Source: Spirochaetales bacterium (GTDB lineage Bacteria; Spirochaetota; Spirochaetia; Sphaerochaetales; Sphaerochaetaceae). From it: a stretch of DNA of 11,742 nucleotides. The stretch covers positions 1 through 11,742 of the forward strand of contig JALFYG010000195.1 in assembly GCA_022784805.1 (NCBI GenBank), in the 5' to 3' direction. Of the stretch, positions 1-5,734 are shown piece by piece (the stretch's first letter is position 1; every line of letters begins with the position of its first letter). Made by a program: the position numbers and the translations under genes. The notes below the pieces were generated by a model. It saw only the letters and a program-made list of their open reading frames with translations, was not told where the DNA came from and searched no databases.

Positions 1-258
1 TCTTTTCTTTGATACAACAACCTGTCCGCGACCATTGTCAAGCTTAAGGATTGTGAGGGCGACTTTGTCTCCAATTTTTGGGAGTTCGATGAACTCATCT
101 ACTGGGACCTGACCCTCAGACTTATAGCCGATGTCCACGAGGACAGTCTCGTCATTTGTCTGTACTACAGTACCGGTTACGATCTGACCGACTTCTAATT
201 CCGGAATTGACATAAGATGCTGTTCCATGTATGACTGCATCACTGTTTCCTTTTCCAT
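1..258 (-). CDS. rpsA: 30S ribosomal protein S1, N-terminal part (cut by left edge)
   Basis: The 86 visible residues begin with an acidic, Met-rich segment (MEKETVMQSYMEQHLMS) followed from about residue 20 by an S1 RNA-binding fold. The segment VLVDIGYKSEGQVP is the hallmark of the first S1 repeat of ribosomal protein S1. S1 binds mRNA on the 30S subunit and helps initiation; full proteins carry four to six S1 repeats, so most of the gene lies outside the window. The start is the ATG ending at 258, with AGGAG about nine bases upstream. It follows cmk by 31 bases, the cmk-rpsA order seen in many bacteria. Because only the first repeat is visible, a shorter S1-repeat protein cannot be fully excluded. 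Confidence 0.9.
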   Translation of the reverse strand, partial: MEKETVMQSYMEQHLMSIPELEVGQIVTGTVVQTNDETVLVDIGYKSEGQVPVDEFIELPKIGDKVALTILKLDNGRGQVVVSKKR

Positions 259-289
259 TCCACTTTCTCCTACAACTAAATTACCACGC

Positions 290-922
290 TTAATGCTTTT
301 GCATAGCACTGTAAACTTTCTCACAAACGCCATCTATAGTCAAGTTGGTGGTGTCTACATATATGGCATTTTCTGCTATTTTCAAAGCACCTACGGGCTT
401 TTCTTTATCGTTCTTATCTCTCTTGAGTATTCCATCCAACACTTCTTCGTAATTTAACTCAGGCTGTTCTTTCAGTCTTCGTTTGGCTCTAATCTCCGGA
501 GAAGCATCAAAATAGAACTTATACTCAGCATTGGGGAATATTACAGTGGTGGTGTCCCTACCCTCTGTAACGATATTCATGTTCCCTGCAAGCTTTCTCA
601 CTTCATCAGTAACCTTCTCTCTCAGCCTTGGATCTGAGGAGACAGGAGATGCATATTTGTCGACAATAGGTGTATGTAGTTTATCTTCTACATTTACTCC
701 GTTTATGCAGATATTGCCGTTTTCAACTGTAATGACTGTTTCTTTTGCCGTTTCAAGAACGCTGTCCCTATCCAGAGGATCCAAGTTCTTGTTTAGCTGA
801 GCCAATGTGTAGGCTCTATAGAAGGAACCAGTATTAAGGAAGTACCAGCCCAAGTCAGAGGCAATCTTTCTTGCTATAGTGCTCTTTCCGCTTCCAGCAG
901 GCCCGTCAATTGCAATAACCAT
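290..922 (-). CDS. cmk: Cytidylate kinase (CMP/dCMP kinase)
   Basis: This cytosolic enzyme phosphorylates CMP and dCMP with ATP, feeding CTP and dCTP synthesis. The 210 residues are slightly shorter than the usual 220-230. Visible motifs are the P-loop GPAGSGKS (7-14), the NMP-binding segment NTGSFYRA (30-37), the EGRD motif (120-123) followed by TTTVIFPNA, and the lid-side motif KRDKNDKEKPVGAL (168-181) ending in AIYVDTT. In the lid motif Lys or Glu stand where relatives often have Arg, and Gly-Ser-Phe replaces the common Gly-Ala/Thr-Met before YR; both are mild changes. The start ATG overlaps the rluB stop by one base (TAATG) with GGGAG upstream, so translation is probably coupled. rpsA follows. 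Confidence 0.95.
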   Translation of the reverse strand: MVIAIDGPAGSGKSTIARKIASDLGWYFLNTGSFYRAYTLAQLNKNLDPLDRDSVLETAKETVITVENGNICINGVNVEDKLHTPIVDKYASPVSSDPRLREKVTDEVRKLAGNMNIVTEGRDTTTVIFPNAEYKFYFDASPEIRAKRRLKEQPELNYEEVLDGILKRDKNDKEKPVGALKIAENAIYVDTTNLTIDGVCEKVYSAMQKH

Positions 923-1731
923 TATTTATCTCCCTTTTTAGCTGGTTTCTTTTCCAAGACGACTCTTCTTGTTTTCTTTGGATTGACTTCCCTGGAGTTT
1001 TTCTTTCCTGTAAGAAGGCCATTGATCTCTTCAGCCTTCAGGTTTCTCCATTCTCCTACTTCCAAGTCCCCAAGCTCGACGCAGCCGATTCTGATTCTAG
1101 TGAGGCTCTTTACATCGTAATCAAGATAGTTGAATATCTTTCTTATCTCTCTATTCTTTCCCTCGGTAAGAGTTACCCTTATATACTGCTTTGTTCTTGG
1201 AACAAGATCATATCTCTTGATTCTATAAGGAGTTGGCAAGTCGATATAAATACCGTCAAGAGCCCTGTTGAGGTCATCGAATTCGATAGGGCGGTTAAGC
1301 TTTACAAGATACTCCTTCTCCACTTCATATCTAGGGTGCATCATAGCATTTGCAAAGTCACCGTCGTTTGTAAAGAGAATGAGGCCATTGGATTCCTTGT
1401 CCAAGCGTCCAACGTTGAACAAAAGATTATTGTCTCTCATTCCGATGAGGTCTCTTGCATACTTGTCTTCATTTGGGTCGTAGTTGGTGCAGACGTATCC
1501 TTTTGGCTTATTGAGGGCAATGTAATAAAGCTTGTTGCTAAGCTCAATAGTATCTCCATCAACCTGGACTATATCGTCTTCGTTTACCTTTACGCCCATC
1601 TCTCTGACAACTTTGTTATTGACCATGACTCTGCCACTTGCAATGAGCTCTTCGCTTCCTCTTCTACTTGCAACACCGCATTTTGCCATATATGCCTGCA
1701 GTCTCATGGGGAACATTGAATCTTTCTCCAT
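922..1731 (-). CDS. rluB: 23S rRNA pseudouridine synthase, RluB/RluE/RluF family
   Basis: The enzyme converts a uridine of 23S rRNA to pseudouridine. An S4 RNA-binding domain (about residues 10-55, RLQAYMAKCGVASRRGSEE) precedes the synthase core. The catalytic Asp lies in GRLDKESNGLILFTNDGDF (Asp 111), and the late motif EGKNREIRKIF (190-200) is typical of the family. A Lys/Arg-rich tail closes the protein. I chose the ATG at 1731: it has AGGAG 12 bases upstream and lies one base after the scpB stop. A start at 1752 is also open, which would add seven residues, but it has no clear ribosome binding site. The position after scpA-scpB and before cmk matches gene order in Bacillus, where the scpAB-linked enzyme is RluB. 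The exact target uridine is inferred. Confidence 0.9.
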   Translation of the reverse strand: MEKDSMFPMRLQAYMAKCGVASRRGSEELIASGRVMVNNKVVREMGVKVNEDDIVQVDGDTIELSNKLYYIALNKPKGYVCTNYDPNEDKYARDLIGMRDNNLLFNVGRLDKESNGLILFTNDGDFANAMMHPRYEVEKEYLVKLNRPIEFDDLNRALDGIYIDLPTPYRIKRYDLVPRTKQYIRVTLTEGKNREIRKIFNYLDYDVKSLTRIRIGCVELGDLEVGEWRNLKAEEINGLLTGKKNSREVNPKKTRRVVLEKKPAKKGDK

Positions 1732-1732
1732 A

Positions 1733-2299
1733 TTAGAATAATTCTCCTTCATTTTCTTTCGTAAACTTCAATCTGTCAGCTTCGCTGAGCTTAGGTAGTT
1801 CAGATATACTCTTAAGTTTAAACTCATAGAGGAACTTTCTGGTAGTACAATACAAACAAGGATGACCTGGTTTGTCTGCCCTACCGTTTACTTTTATATA
1901 ATCTCTTTCTCTTAGTAGTCTGACAATTGAATCTGACTGAATTCCACGAATCTTGTCAATCTCACTTCTTGTTATTGGCTGGGAATATGCAACAATACTC
2001 AAGGTTTCCAAGGCTGCCCTTGATAACCTTTTGTCCACTTTTCTGCCATAGCTCTGCCTTAGCTTAGGATAAAGCTCAGTGACTGGCTGGAAAGAATACA
2101 TTTCCTCTTCACATAGAAGCATCATTCCGGAGTTCCTGGCTTTATAATGCTCCTCAAGCTCTCTCAGTCCATCCACCACATCTTCTTTTTCCAGTGATGT
2201 AAGTGACATTATTCTATCTAGGGAAAGAGGTGTATTTTCAATGAAGAGAATAACTTCAATTAGTTTTGCATCCTCACTCAAAGCTTCTATTTCACTCAT
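1733..2299 (-). CDS. scpB: Segregation and condensation protein B
   Basis: ScpB is the winged-helix (kleisin-associated) subunit that, as a dimer, joins ScpA and Smc to condense and segregate the nucleoid. Its 188 residues form two winged-helix domains, about 5-75 and 92-155. The second holds the family signature ALETLSIVAYSQPITRSEI followed by IRGIQSD and, near its end, GHPCLYCTT, where Gly-Arg-Pro is more usual than Gly-His-Pro. I chose the ATG at 2299, which has GAGG nine bases upstream. Starts up to 2326 are open but would add an odd Met-rich leader (MILMMRMMK) lying within the scpA acidic tail. The gene overlaps the scpA stop by eight bases, so coupling and fixed stoichiometry are likely. 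rluB begins one base after its stop. Confidence 0.93.
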   Translation of the reverse strand: MSEIEALSEDAKLIEVILFIENTPLSLDRIMSLTSLEKEDVVDGLRELEEHYKARNSGMMLLCEEEMYSFQPVTELYPKLRQSYGRKVDKRLSRAALETLSIVAYSQPITRSEIDKIRGIQSDSIVRLLRERDYIKVNGRADKPGHPCLYCTTRKFLYEFKLKSISELPKLSEADRLKFTKENEGELF

Positions 2300-3290
2300 T
2301 TTCATCATCCTCATCATCAAAATCAAGAACTTCTTCTTCGCCTGTAAACTCGTCGACTATCGGTGGTTCTTCGTCCTTTATTCTCTCTTCAGCCTTCTTC
2401 TCCACCAAGTCTTCCAATCTCATTTCTGCATCCCTGGTGAGAATTGTAAAGTCCTCAGGGTCCTCAAGACCTTCTTTTTCATAGATATCTGCTTCCCTAT
2501 CATATTCGTCAACCATACTAGGGTCCCAATCCTGAGGACGCCTATGAATATAGATGGTTCCATACTGTACGTCTTGTCTAAAGAGGATTGTATGGTCCTT
2601 TGCCGCTTCAAGGATACTCAGAAAGGAGCAGATGACATGGAGTGGATTTGAATAATCGACGATCAAATCTTCAATGTTTATCTCATCCCTTTCATCCAGG
2701 AGCTCCATCATCAAAGCTCTTTTTTCTTTTACAGATACTTCTTGGTAGATATTGAATATCTTTGAAGGAGGAGTCTTCTTAAGAATTTCAGAGAATGTTC
2801 TTGATATATCTTCCAGAGTTACGCCGGAAAAGAGCTCCTTATCCTCAAAGGGAATGGCAAAAAAATTCTCAGGGCGGGATATATAGAGCCTACCAGATTT
2901 ATCTTGGCCAGTGAGAAGATCCGTGTACTTCTTATACTTCTGATAATCAATAAGCCTATCAACAAGATCCTGTCTTGGATCTTCATACTCTTCATCCAGC
3001 TCAGTTTCATGAGGAAGCAGAAGCCTACTTTTGATGTATAAGAGCTCAGCTGCCATTCTATAGAAGTCAGCAAGGTCATCTATCTCAGTACTGTTGGCTG
3101 ATATATATTCAAGAAACTGTTCTGTGATGAGAGAAATAGGAATGTCATAGATGTTTGCATCGTTTTTACTGATAAGAAAAAGGAGAAGGTCCAATGGGCC
3201 GTCGAAATCCTTTTTATCCTCAAGGATTCCAGGCACATGGAATGACTGCTTCTCCTTTTTATCTAACAACACATCAAATGACTCTGCCAT
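2292..3290 (-). CDS. scpA: Segregation and condensation protein A (kleisin) with long acidic tail
   Basis: ScpA is the kleisin that bridges Smc heads and binds ScpB. With the ATG at 3290 it has 332 residues, against roughly 240-270 for common homologues. The N-terminal Smc-neck-binding region contains DGPLDLLLFLI (30-40) and the helix with DFYRMAAELLYIKSRLLLP. The C-terminal winged helix ends near residue 248 (FLSILEAAKDHTILF then YGTIYI). The remaining 80 or so residues are a tail rich in Asp and Glu that ends in a run of acidic residues. A TTG at 3308 in the same frame is less likely because it lacks a ribosome binding site. A GGAG stands 12 bases before the ATG, and a perfect TATAAT lies six bases before it (separate entry). 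The gene follows recA by 28 bases. Confidence 0.93.
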   Translation of the reverse strand: MAESFDVLLDKKEKQSFHVPGILEDKKDFDGPLDLLLFLISKNDANIYDIPISLITEQFLEYISANSTEIDDLADFYRMAAELLYIKSRLLLPHETELDEEYEDPRQDLVDRLIDYQKYKKYTDLLTGQDKSGRLYISRPENFFAIPFEDKELFSGVTLEDISRTFSEILKKTPPSKIFNIYQEVSVKEKRALMMELLDERDEINIEDLIVDYSNPLHVICSFLSILEAAKDHTILFRQDVQYGTIYIHRRPQDWDPSMVDEYDREADIYEKEGLEDPEDFTILTRDAEMRLEDLVEKKAEERIKDEEPPIVDEFTGEEEVLDFDDEDDENE

Positions 3291-3296
3291 ATGGAG

Positions 3297-3326
3297 ATTA
3301 TACTCCAAAGGCTAGTTTTCACTCAA
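3297..3326 (-). promoter_or_regulatory. Candidate internal promoter for scpA, predicting a leaderless mRNA
   Basis: On the minus strand TTGAGT (3321-3326) is followed after 18 bases by a perfect TATAAT (3297-3302). Six bases later comes the scpA ATG, so transcription would start at or next to the start codon. The -35 element overlaps the end of recA. TATAAT is also the loop of a small inverted repeat, TGGAG-TATAAT-CTCCA, whose left arm contains the only possible Shine-Dalgarno sequence for scpA. Chance TATAAT matches are common in AT-rich DNA, so this is a prediction. Confidence 0.45.
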
Positions 3327-4371
3327 CCTTCACTTCCTCGCTCTTTTCTTTAGGTGGGAAAAGGATTTCTCTTACTGCAGTGTCGATTTCATTCTGAAAT
3401 TCAACATTGTTCTGCAAATATTCAAGGGTCTTGTCCCTGCCCTGTCCGATCTTTTCTCCCTTATAAGAGTACCAAGCACCAGCCTTTTCAATGAGATTAC
3501 ACTTAATAGCTGCATCCAAGAGAGAACCAAGCTTAGAGATACCTGTACCGAACATAAGGTCGATTTCACACTTCTTAAATGGAGGAGCAACCTTATTCTT
3601 TACAATCTTTACTCTTACTCTGTTTCCTGTAAGCTCATCCTGGTTCTTACCAATGGACTCGATTCTTCTTACATCCATTCTTACAGAAGCATAGAACTTA
3701 AGGGCATTACCGCCAGTTGTTGTCTCAGGGTTGCCGAACATTACACCGATCTTCATTCTGATCTGGTTGATGAAGATGATGGTTGTATTGCTCTTGGCAA
3801 GGATTCCTGTAAGCTTACGGAGTGCCTGGGACATAAGACGAGCCTGCAATCCCATGTGACTGTCACCCATGTCTCCTTCGATTTCTGCCTGAGGAGTGAG
3901 GGCTGCAACTGAGTCAACGACGATGATATCGATGGCGCCGGATCTGACAAGACGCTCTGTAATCTCCAAGGCCTGTTCACCGTTATCTGGCTGGCTAATC
4001 CACAAATCGTCGATATTTACCCCCAAGTTCTTTGCATATGTAGGATCAAGGGCATGCTCAGCATCAATGAAGGCTGCAATGCCTCCCTTCTTCTGACACT
4101 CAGCAATTGCATGAAGAGCAAGAGTTGTCTTACCTGAAGACTCCGGGCCATAGATTTCAATGATTCTTCCCTTTGGATAACCACCTACTCCCAAGGCTTC
4201 ATCAAGAAGAATGGAACCGGAAGGGATTACATCCACATCCAAAACATCCTTATTGTCGCCCAGTTTCATCAAACTGCCTTTACCGAATTCTTTGTCGATT
4301 TGAAGCCTTGCAGCTTCCAACGCTTCTTTCTTTCCATCTGTCAAATCAGATGTTGTGGTATTTTTTGCCAT
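3319..4371 (-). CDS. recA: Recombinase RecA
   Basis: RecA polymerises on single-stranded DNA, drives ATP-dependent strand exchange in recombinational repair, and acts as co-protease for LexA where that repressor exists. The 350 residues are the usual length. The N-terminal oligomerisation helix is followed by Walker [10 protein letters not shown] (75-83), Glu 105-His 106 in DAEHALDP, Walker [13 protein letters not shown] (149-160), loop L1 around 165-175 ([15 protein letters not shown]) and loop L2 around [21 protein letters not shown]. The C-terminus ends in a short charged tail ([10 protein letters not shown]). The ATG at 4371 has AAGGA seven bases upstream. It sits between dtd and scpA; no LexA box of E. 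coli or Bacillus type is visible in the 53-base upstream gap. Confidence 0.98.
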   Translation of the reverse strand: MAKNTTTSDLTDGKKEALEAARLQIDKEFGKGSLMKLGDNKDVLDVDVIPSGSILLDEALGVGGYPKGRIIEIYGPESSGKTTLALHAIAECQKKGGIAAFIDAEHALDPTYAKNLGVNIDDLWISQPDNGEQALEITERLVRSGAIDIIVVDSVAALTPQAEIEGDMGDSHMGLQARLMSQALRKLTGILAKSNTTIIFINQIRMKIGVMFGNPETTTGGNALKFYASVRMDVRRIESIGKNQDELTGNRVRVKIVKNKVAPPFKKCEIDLMFGTGISKLGSLLDAAIKCNLIEKAGAWYSYKGEKIGQGRDKTLEYLQNNVEFQNEIDTAVREILFPPKEKSEEVKVE

Positions 4372-4390
4372 ATTATTAATTCCTTCAATT

Positions 4391-4419
4391 AATATAACGC
4401 AATTTTTCGAAAATCTGAC
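4391..4419 (-). promoter_or_regulatory. Weak candidate promoter upstream of recA, with a palindrome in its spacer
   Basis: On the minus strand a TATATT (4391-4396) lies 19 bases before the recA ATG. The hexamer 17 bases upstream is GTCAGA, matching the -35 consensus at only three positions. The spacer contains the 10-bp perfect palindrome TTTTCGAAAA (4404-4413). The larger size of this gap (53 bp) compared with most junctions in the unit is the other argument for a promoter here. It may equally be just a spacer with a ribosome binding site. Confidence 0.25.
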
Positions 4420-4424
4420 CAGTT

Positions 4425-4880
4425 TTACTGGAAATTATCTCCTTCCATTTCCCAAATAAAGGTTTGAGGGCCACAATTTGTATAAGAAACCGCCATGTGG
4501 GCTCCAAACTCACCTTCCCCTACCTCAACACCTTTGCTTCTCAGATACTCCATTGCTTTTATATATAGGTCTTTTGCCAAATCTGGAGGAGCGGCATTAT
4601 CAAAAGAGGGACGATTTCCCTTTCTGAGGGAAGCTGCAAGAGTAAACTGGCTGATAAACAGTATCTTCTTACTCATATCCATAATTGAAAAGTTTGCTCT
4701 TTCGTTTTCATCCCTATAGAGTCTGAGTTTCAAAATCTTATCGAGAAACTGGGGGAGCATCTTCTCAGAGTCACCCTTCTCAACACAGAAGTAAATAAGA
4801 AGACCTTCGTCGATTTCCCCTGTTATTCTGTCACCAACTGTACACTTGGCATCTTTTACAGCTTGTATTACTGCTTTCAT
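4425..4880 (-). CDS. dtd: D-aminoacyl-tRNA deacylase
   Basis: DTD hydrolyses D-amino acids, and glycine wrongly attached to tRNA-Ala, from tRNA, acting as a chiral proofreader in the cytosol. The 151 residues match the usual 145-150. Key motifs are SQFTL (77-81, with the active-site Thr 80), [14 protein letters not shown] just after it, and the cross-subunit Gly-cisPro motif within TNCGPQTF (Gly 137-Pro 138). The usual NDGPVT reads NCGPQT here, a small variation that keeps the Gly-Pro. The ATG overlaps the rpe stop as ATGA, so it is probably translated by coupling; the nearest AGGAG is about 14 bases away. Confidence 0.95.
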   Translation of the reverse strand: MKAVIQAVKDAKCTVGDRITGEIDEGLLIYFCVEKGDSEKMLPQFLDKILKLRLYRDENERANFSIMDMSKKILFISQFTLAASLRKGNRPSFDNAAPPDLAKDLYIKAMEYLRSKGVEVGEGEFGAHMAVSYTNCGPQTFIWEMEGDNFQ

Positions 4881-5539
4881 AGAGAGTTTATTATCTCCTG
4901 TACAAATGATTTCTTGTCGTTTTCCTTGAAGAAGGCAGTTCCCATTACAGCAAGGGTCATGCCTTTATCATAACAGAGTTTGACGGTCTCTCTGTTTATT
5001 CCTCCGTCAACTTCAATCTGGTATGTAAAGCCCTCTTCCTCTCTTCTCATATCCAGTTCCTGAATCTTCTTGAGAGTAGATGGGATAAACTTCTGTCCTC
5101 CCCATCCTGGGTTTACTGTCATGACAAGGACATAGTCCACTTCATCAAGCACAGCTTCCAAAGCGGAAACAGGAGTTCCAGGATTGATGGCAACGCCACA
5201 GGAAACTCCGGCATTCTTGATCATTGAGAGGCAGCGTTCAAGATGATTGGTGGCCTCTTCGTGTACTGTTATGATATCGCTTCCTGCATCAATAAAGGCT
5301 GGAATCAGTCTTTCTGGTTTATCGATCATCAAGTGAGTGTCGAAGATAAGGTCACTGCTTTTTTTCAAATCCTTGATAAATTTAGGGCCGAAAGTAATGT
5401 CAGGAACAAACTGTCCATCCATTACATCCAAGTGCACATGATTACATCCTGAATCAGAAATAAGAGCAAGCTCTTCTTTTGCCCTTGAAAAATCAGCTGC
5501 CAAAATAGATGGTGATATAGATAACTCATTTCTTCTCAT
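4877..5539 (-). CDS. rpe: Ribulose-phosphate 3-epimerase
   Basis: Rpe interconverts D-ribulose 5-phosphate and D-xylulose 5-phosphate in the non-oxidative pentose phosphate pathway. Its 220 residues form a TIM barrel. Visible motifs are SPSILAADF (9-17), HLDVMDGQFVPDITFGP (36-52), DTHLMI (67-72), MTVNPGWGGQKF (140-151) and EVDGGIN (176-182). The metal ligands His 36, Asp 38, His 69 and Asp 178 are all present, with Asp 38 and Asp 178 as the acid/base pair. The ATG at 5539 is the only sensible start, since an in-frame TGA lies at 5561-5563 and no Shine-Dalgarno sequence is visible. A perfect TATAAT six bases upstream suggests a leaderless mRNA. It is the first gene of the long minus-strand unit. 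Confidence 0.96.
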   Translation of the reverse strand: MRRNELSISPSILAADFSRAKEELALISDSGCNHVHLDVMDGQFVPDITFGPKFIKDLKKSSDLIFDTHLMIDKPERLIPAFIDAGSDIITVHEEATNHLERCLSMIKNAGVSCGVAINPGTPVSALEAVLDEVDYVLVMTVNPGWGGQKFIPSTLKKIQELDMRREEEGFTYQIEVDGGINRETVKLCYDKGMTLAVMGTAFFKENDKKSFVQEIINSL

Positions 5540-5545
5540 ATTTGC

Positions 5546-5574
5546 ATTATATTTTGCACATCACTTGTTCGCAA
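5546..5574 (-). promoter_or_regulatory. Promoter of rpe and the downstream unit
   Basis: On the minus strand TTGCGA (5569-5574, four of six consensus positions) and a perfect TATAAT (5546-5551) are separated by the ideal 17 bases. The -10 element ends six bases before the rpe ATG, placing the transcript start at or beside the A of ATG. This fits the absence of a ribosome binding site for rpe. It is the best sigma-70 type promoter in the window and the likely main promoter of the eight-gene unit. Confidence 0.65.
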
Positions 5575-5578
5575 CAAG
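5564..5578. promoter_or_regulatory. Inverted repeat over the rpe -35 element, possible operator
   Basis: CTTGTT-CGC-AACAAG is a perfect 6-bp inverted repeat around a 3-base centre. It covers the whole rpe -35 hexamer. Size and position suit a dimeric repressor, or RNA polymerase contact control, but I do not recognise the site as that of a known regulator. It resembles neither the heat-shock CIRCE element nor the standard LexA boxes. Confidence 0.35.
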
Positions 5579-5590
5579 GAGTGAAAGATG

Positions 5591-5620
5591 AGCAAAAAAA
5601 CAATTGTTTGATTTTTTGCT
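5591..5620. repeat. AT-rich imperfect inverted repeat in the rpe-greA divergent region
   Basis: AGCAAAAAA (5591-5599) and TTTTTTGCT (5612-5620) are perfectly complementary, and ACAATTGT (5600-5607) is itself palindromic, leaving a 4-base interruption (TTGA). The right half overlaps the -35 element proposed for greA. It could be an operator, a bent or poly-A upstream element, or simple AT richness. Confidence 0.35.
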
Positions 5621-5635
5621 TTTTTGTGCTATATT
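5608..5635 (+). promoter_or_regulatory. Candidate promoter of greA
   Basis: TTGATT (5608-5613), a 16-base spacer and TATATT (5630-5635) form a sigma-70 type promoter, and the TGC directly before TATATT makes an extended -10. Transcription would start near 5642, giving a greA leader of about 92 bases. It points away from the rpe promoter, with 33 bases between the two -35 elements. Confidence 0.5.
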
Positions 5636-5659
5636 TACTTTAGAAAACAAAATTAAACG

Positions 5660-5723
5660 AGACAACGGCACCGAGCAGGCTTATTCTGCCCGGGTTTTCT
5701 TTTCGTCTGAGAATGCGTTGTCT
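5660..5723 (+). promoter_or_regulatory. Long-range stem in the greA leader, ending beside the ribosome binding site
   Basis: AGACAACG (5660-5667) is perfectly complementary to CGTTGTCT (5716-5723), giving an 8-bp closing stem that can extend by one G-U pair. The 48 bases inside hold the terminator-like hairpin. The stem ends two bases before GGAGG (5726-5730), the greA ribosome binding site. The 5' strand is transcribed well before the 3' strand, so the leader has a natural order of folding. The pairing is seen; any regulatory function is inferred. Confidence 0.4.
5671..5703 (+). terminator. Terminator-like hairpin with T tract inside the greA leader
   Basis: CCGAGCAG (5671-5678) pairs with CTGCCCGG (5686-5693) with one A-C mismatch around a 7-base loop. 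It is followed by G and then TTTTCTTTT (5695-5703). This is the form of an intrinsic terminator, yet it lies between the greA promoter and its start codon, so it would act as an attenuator. No plus-strand gene ends upstream that would need it. E. coli greA is known to have a leader terminator producing short GraL RNAs, which makes a parallel plausible. Confidence 0.5.
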
Positions 5724-5734
5724 TTGGAGGCATT

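Noticed and set aside
1735..1745. AGAAT-A-ATTCT repeat near the scpB stop and rluB ribosome binding site.
   Set aside because: A 1-base centre cannot form a hairpin, and the AT-rich match is likely chance.
2300..2326. Longer scpB start at 2326 giving a Met-rich leader.
   Set aside because: The extra residues are encoded by the scpA acidic-tail codons read in another frame; the ATG at 2299 has the better ribosome binding site and a family-like N-terminus.
4419..4431. CCAGT-TTT-ACTGG inverted repeat over the dtd stop codon, possible terminator before recA.
   Set aside because: Only five base pairs with a 3-base loop and a poor T tail; too weak to call a terminator.
4881..4910. GATAAT before dtd as a third leaderless-type promoter.
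   Set aside because: Spacing to the ATG is nine bases, the hexamer is not perfect, and no -35 match lies at 16-18 bases. dtd overlaps rpe and is better explained by translational coupling.
5588..5611. A 7-codon plus-strand ORF (MSKKTIV) with an excellent AAGGAG six bases upstream, possible leader peptide.
   Set aside because: It lies upstream of the proposed greA promoter, ends within its -35 element, and I see no convincing plus-strand promoter before it. It could be a chance match in AT-rich DNA; worth revisiting only if a transcript starts before 5575.
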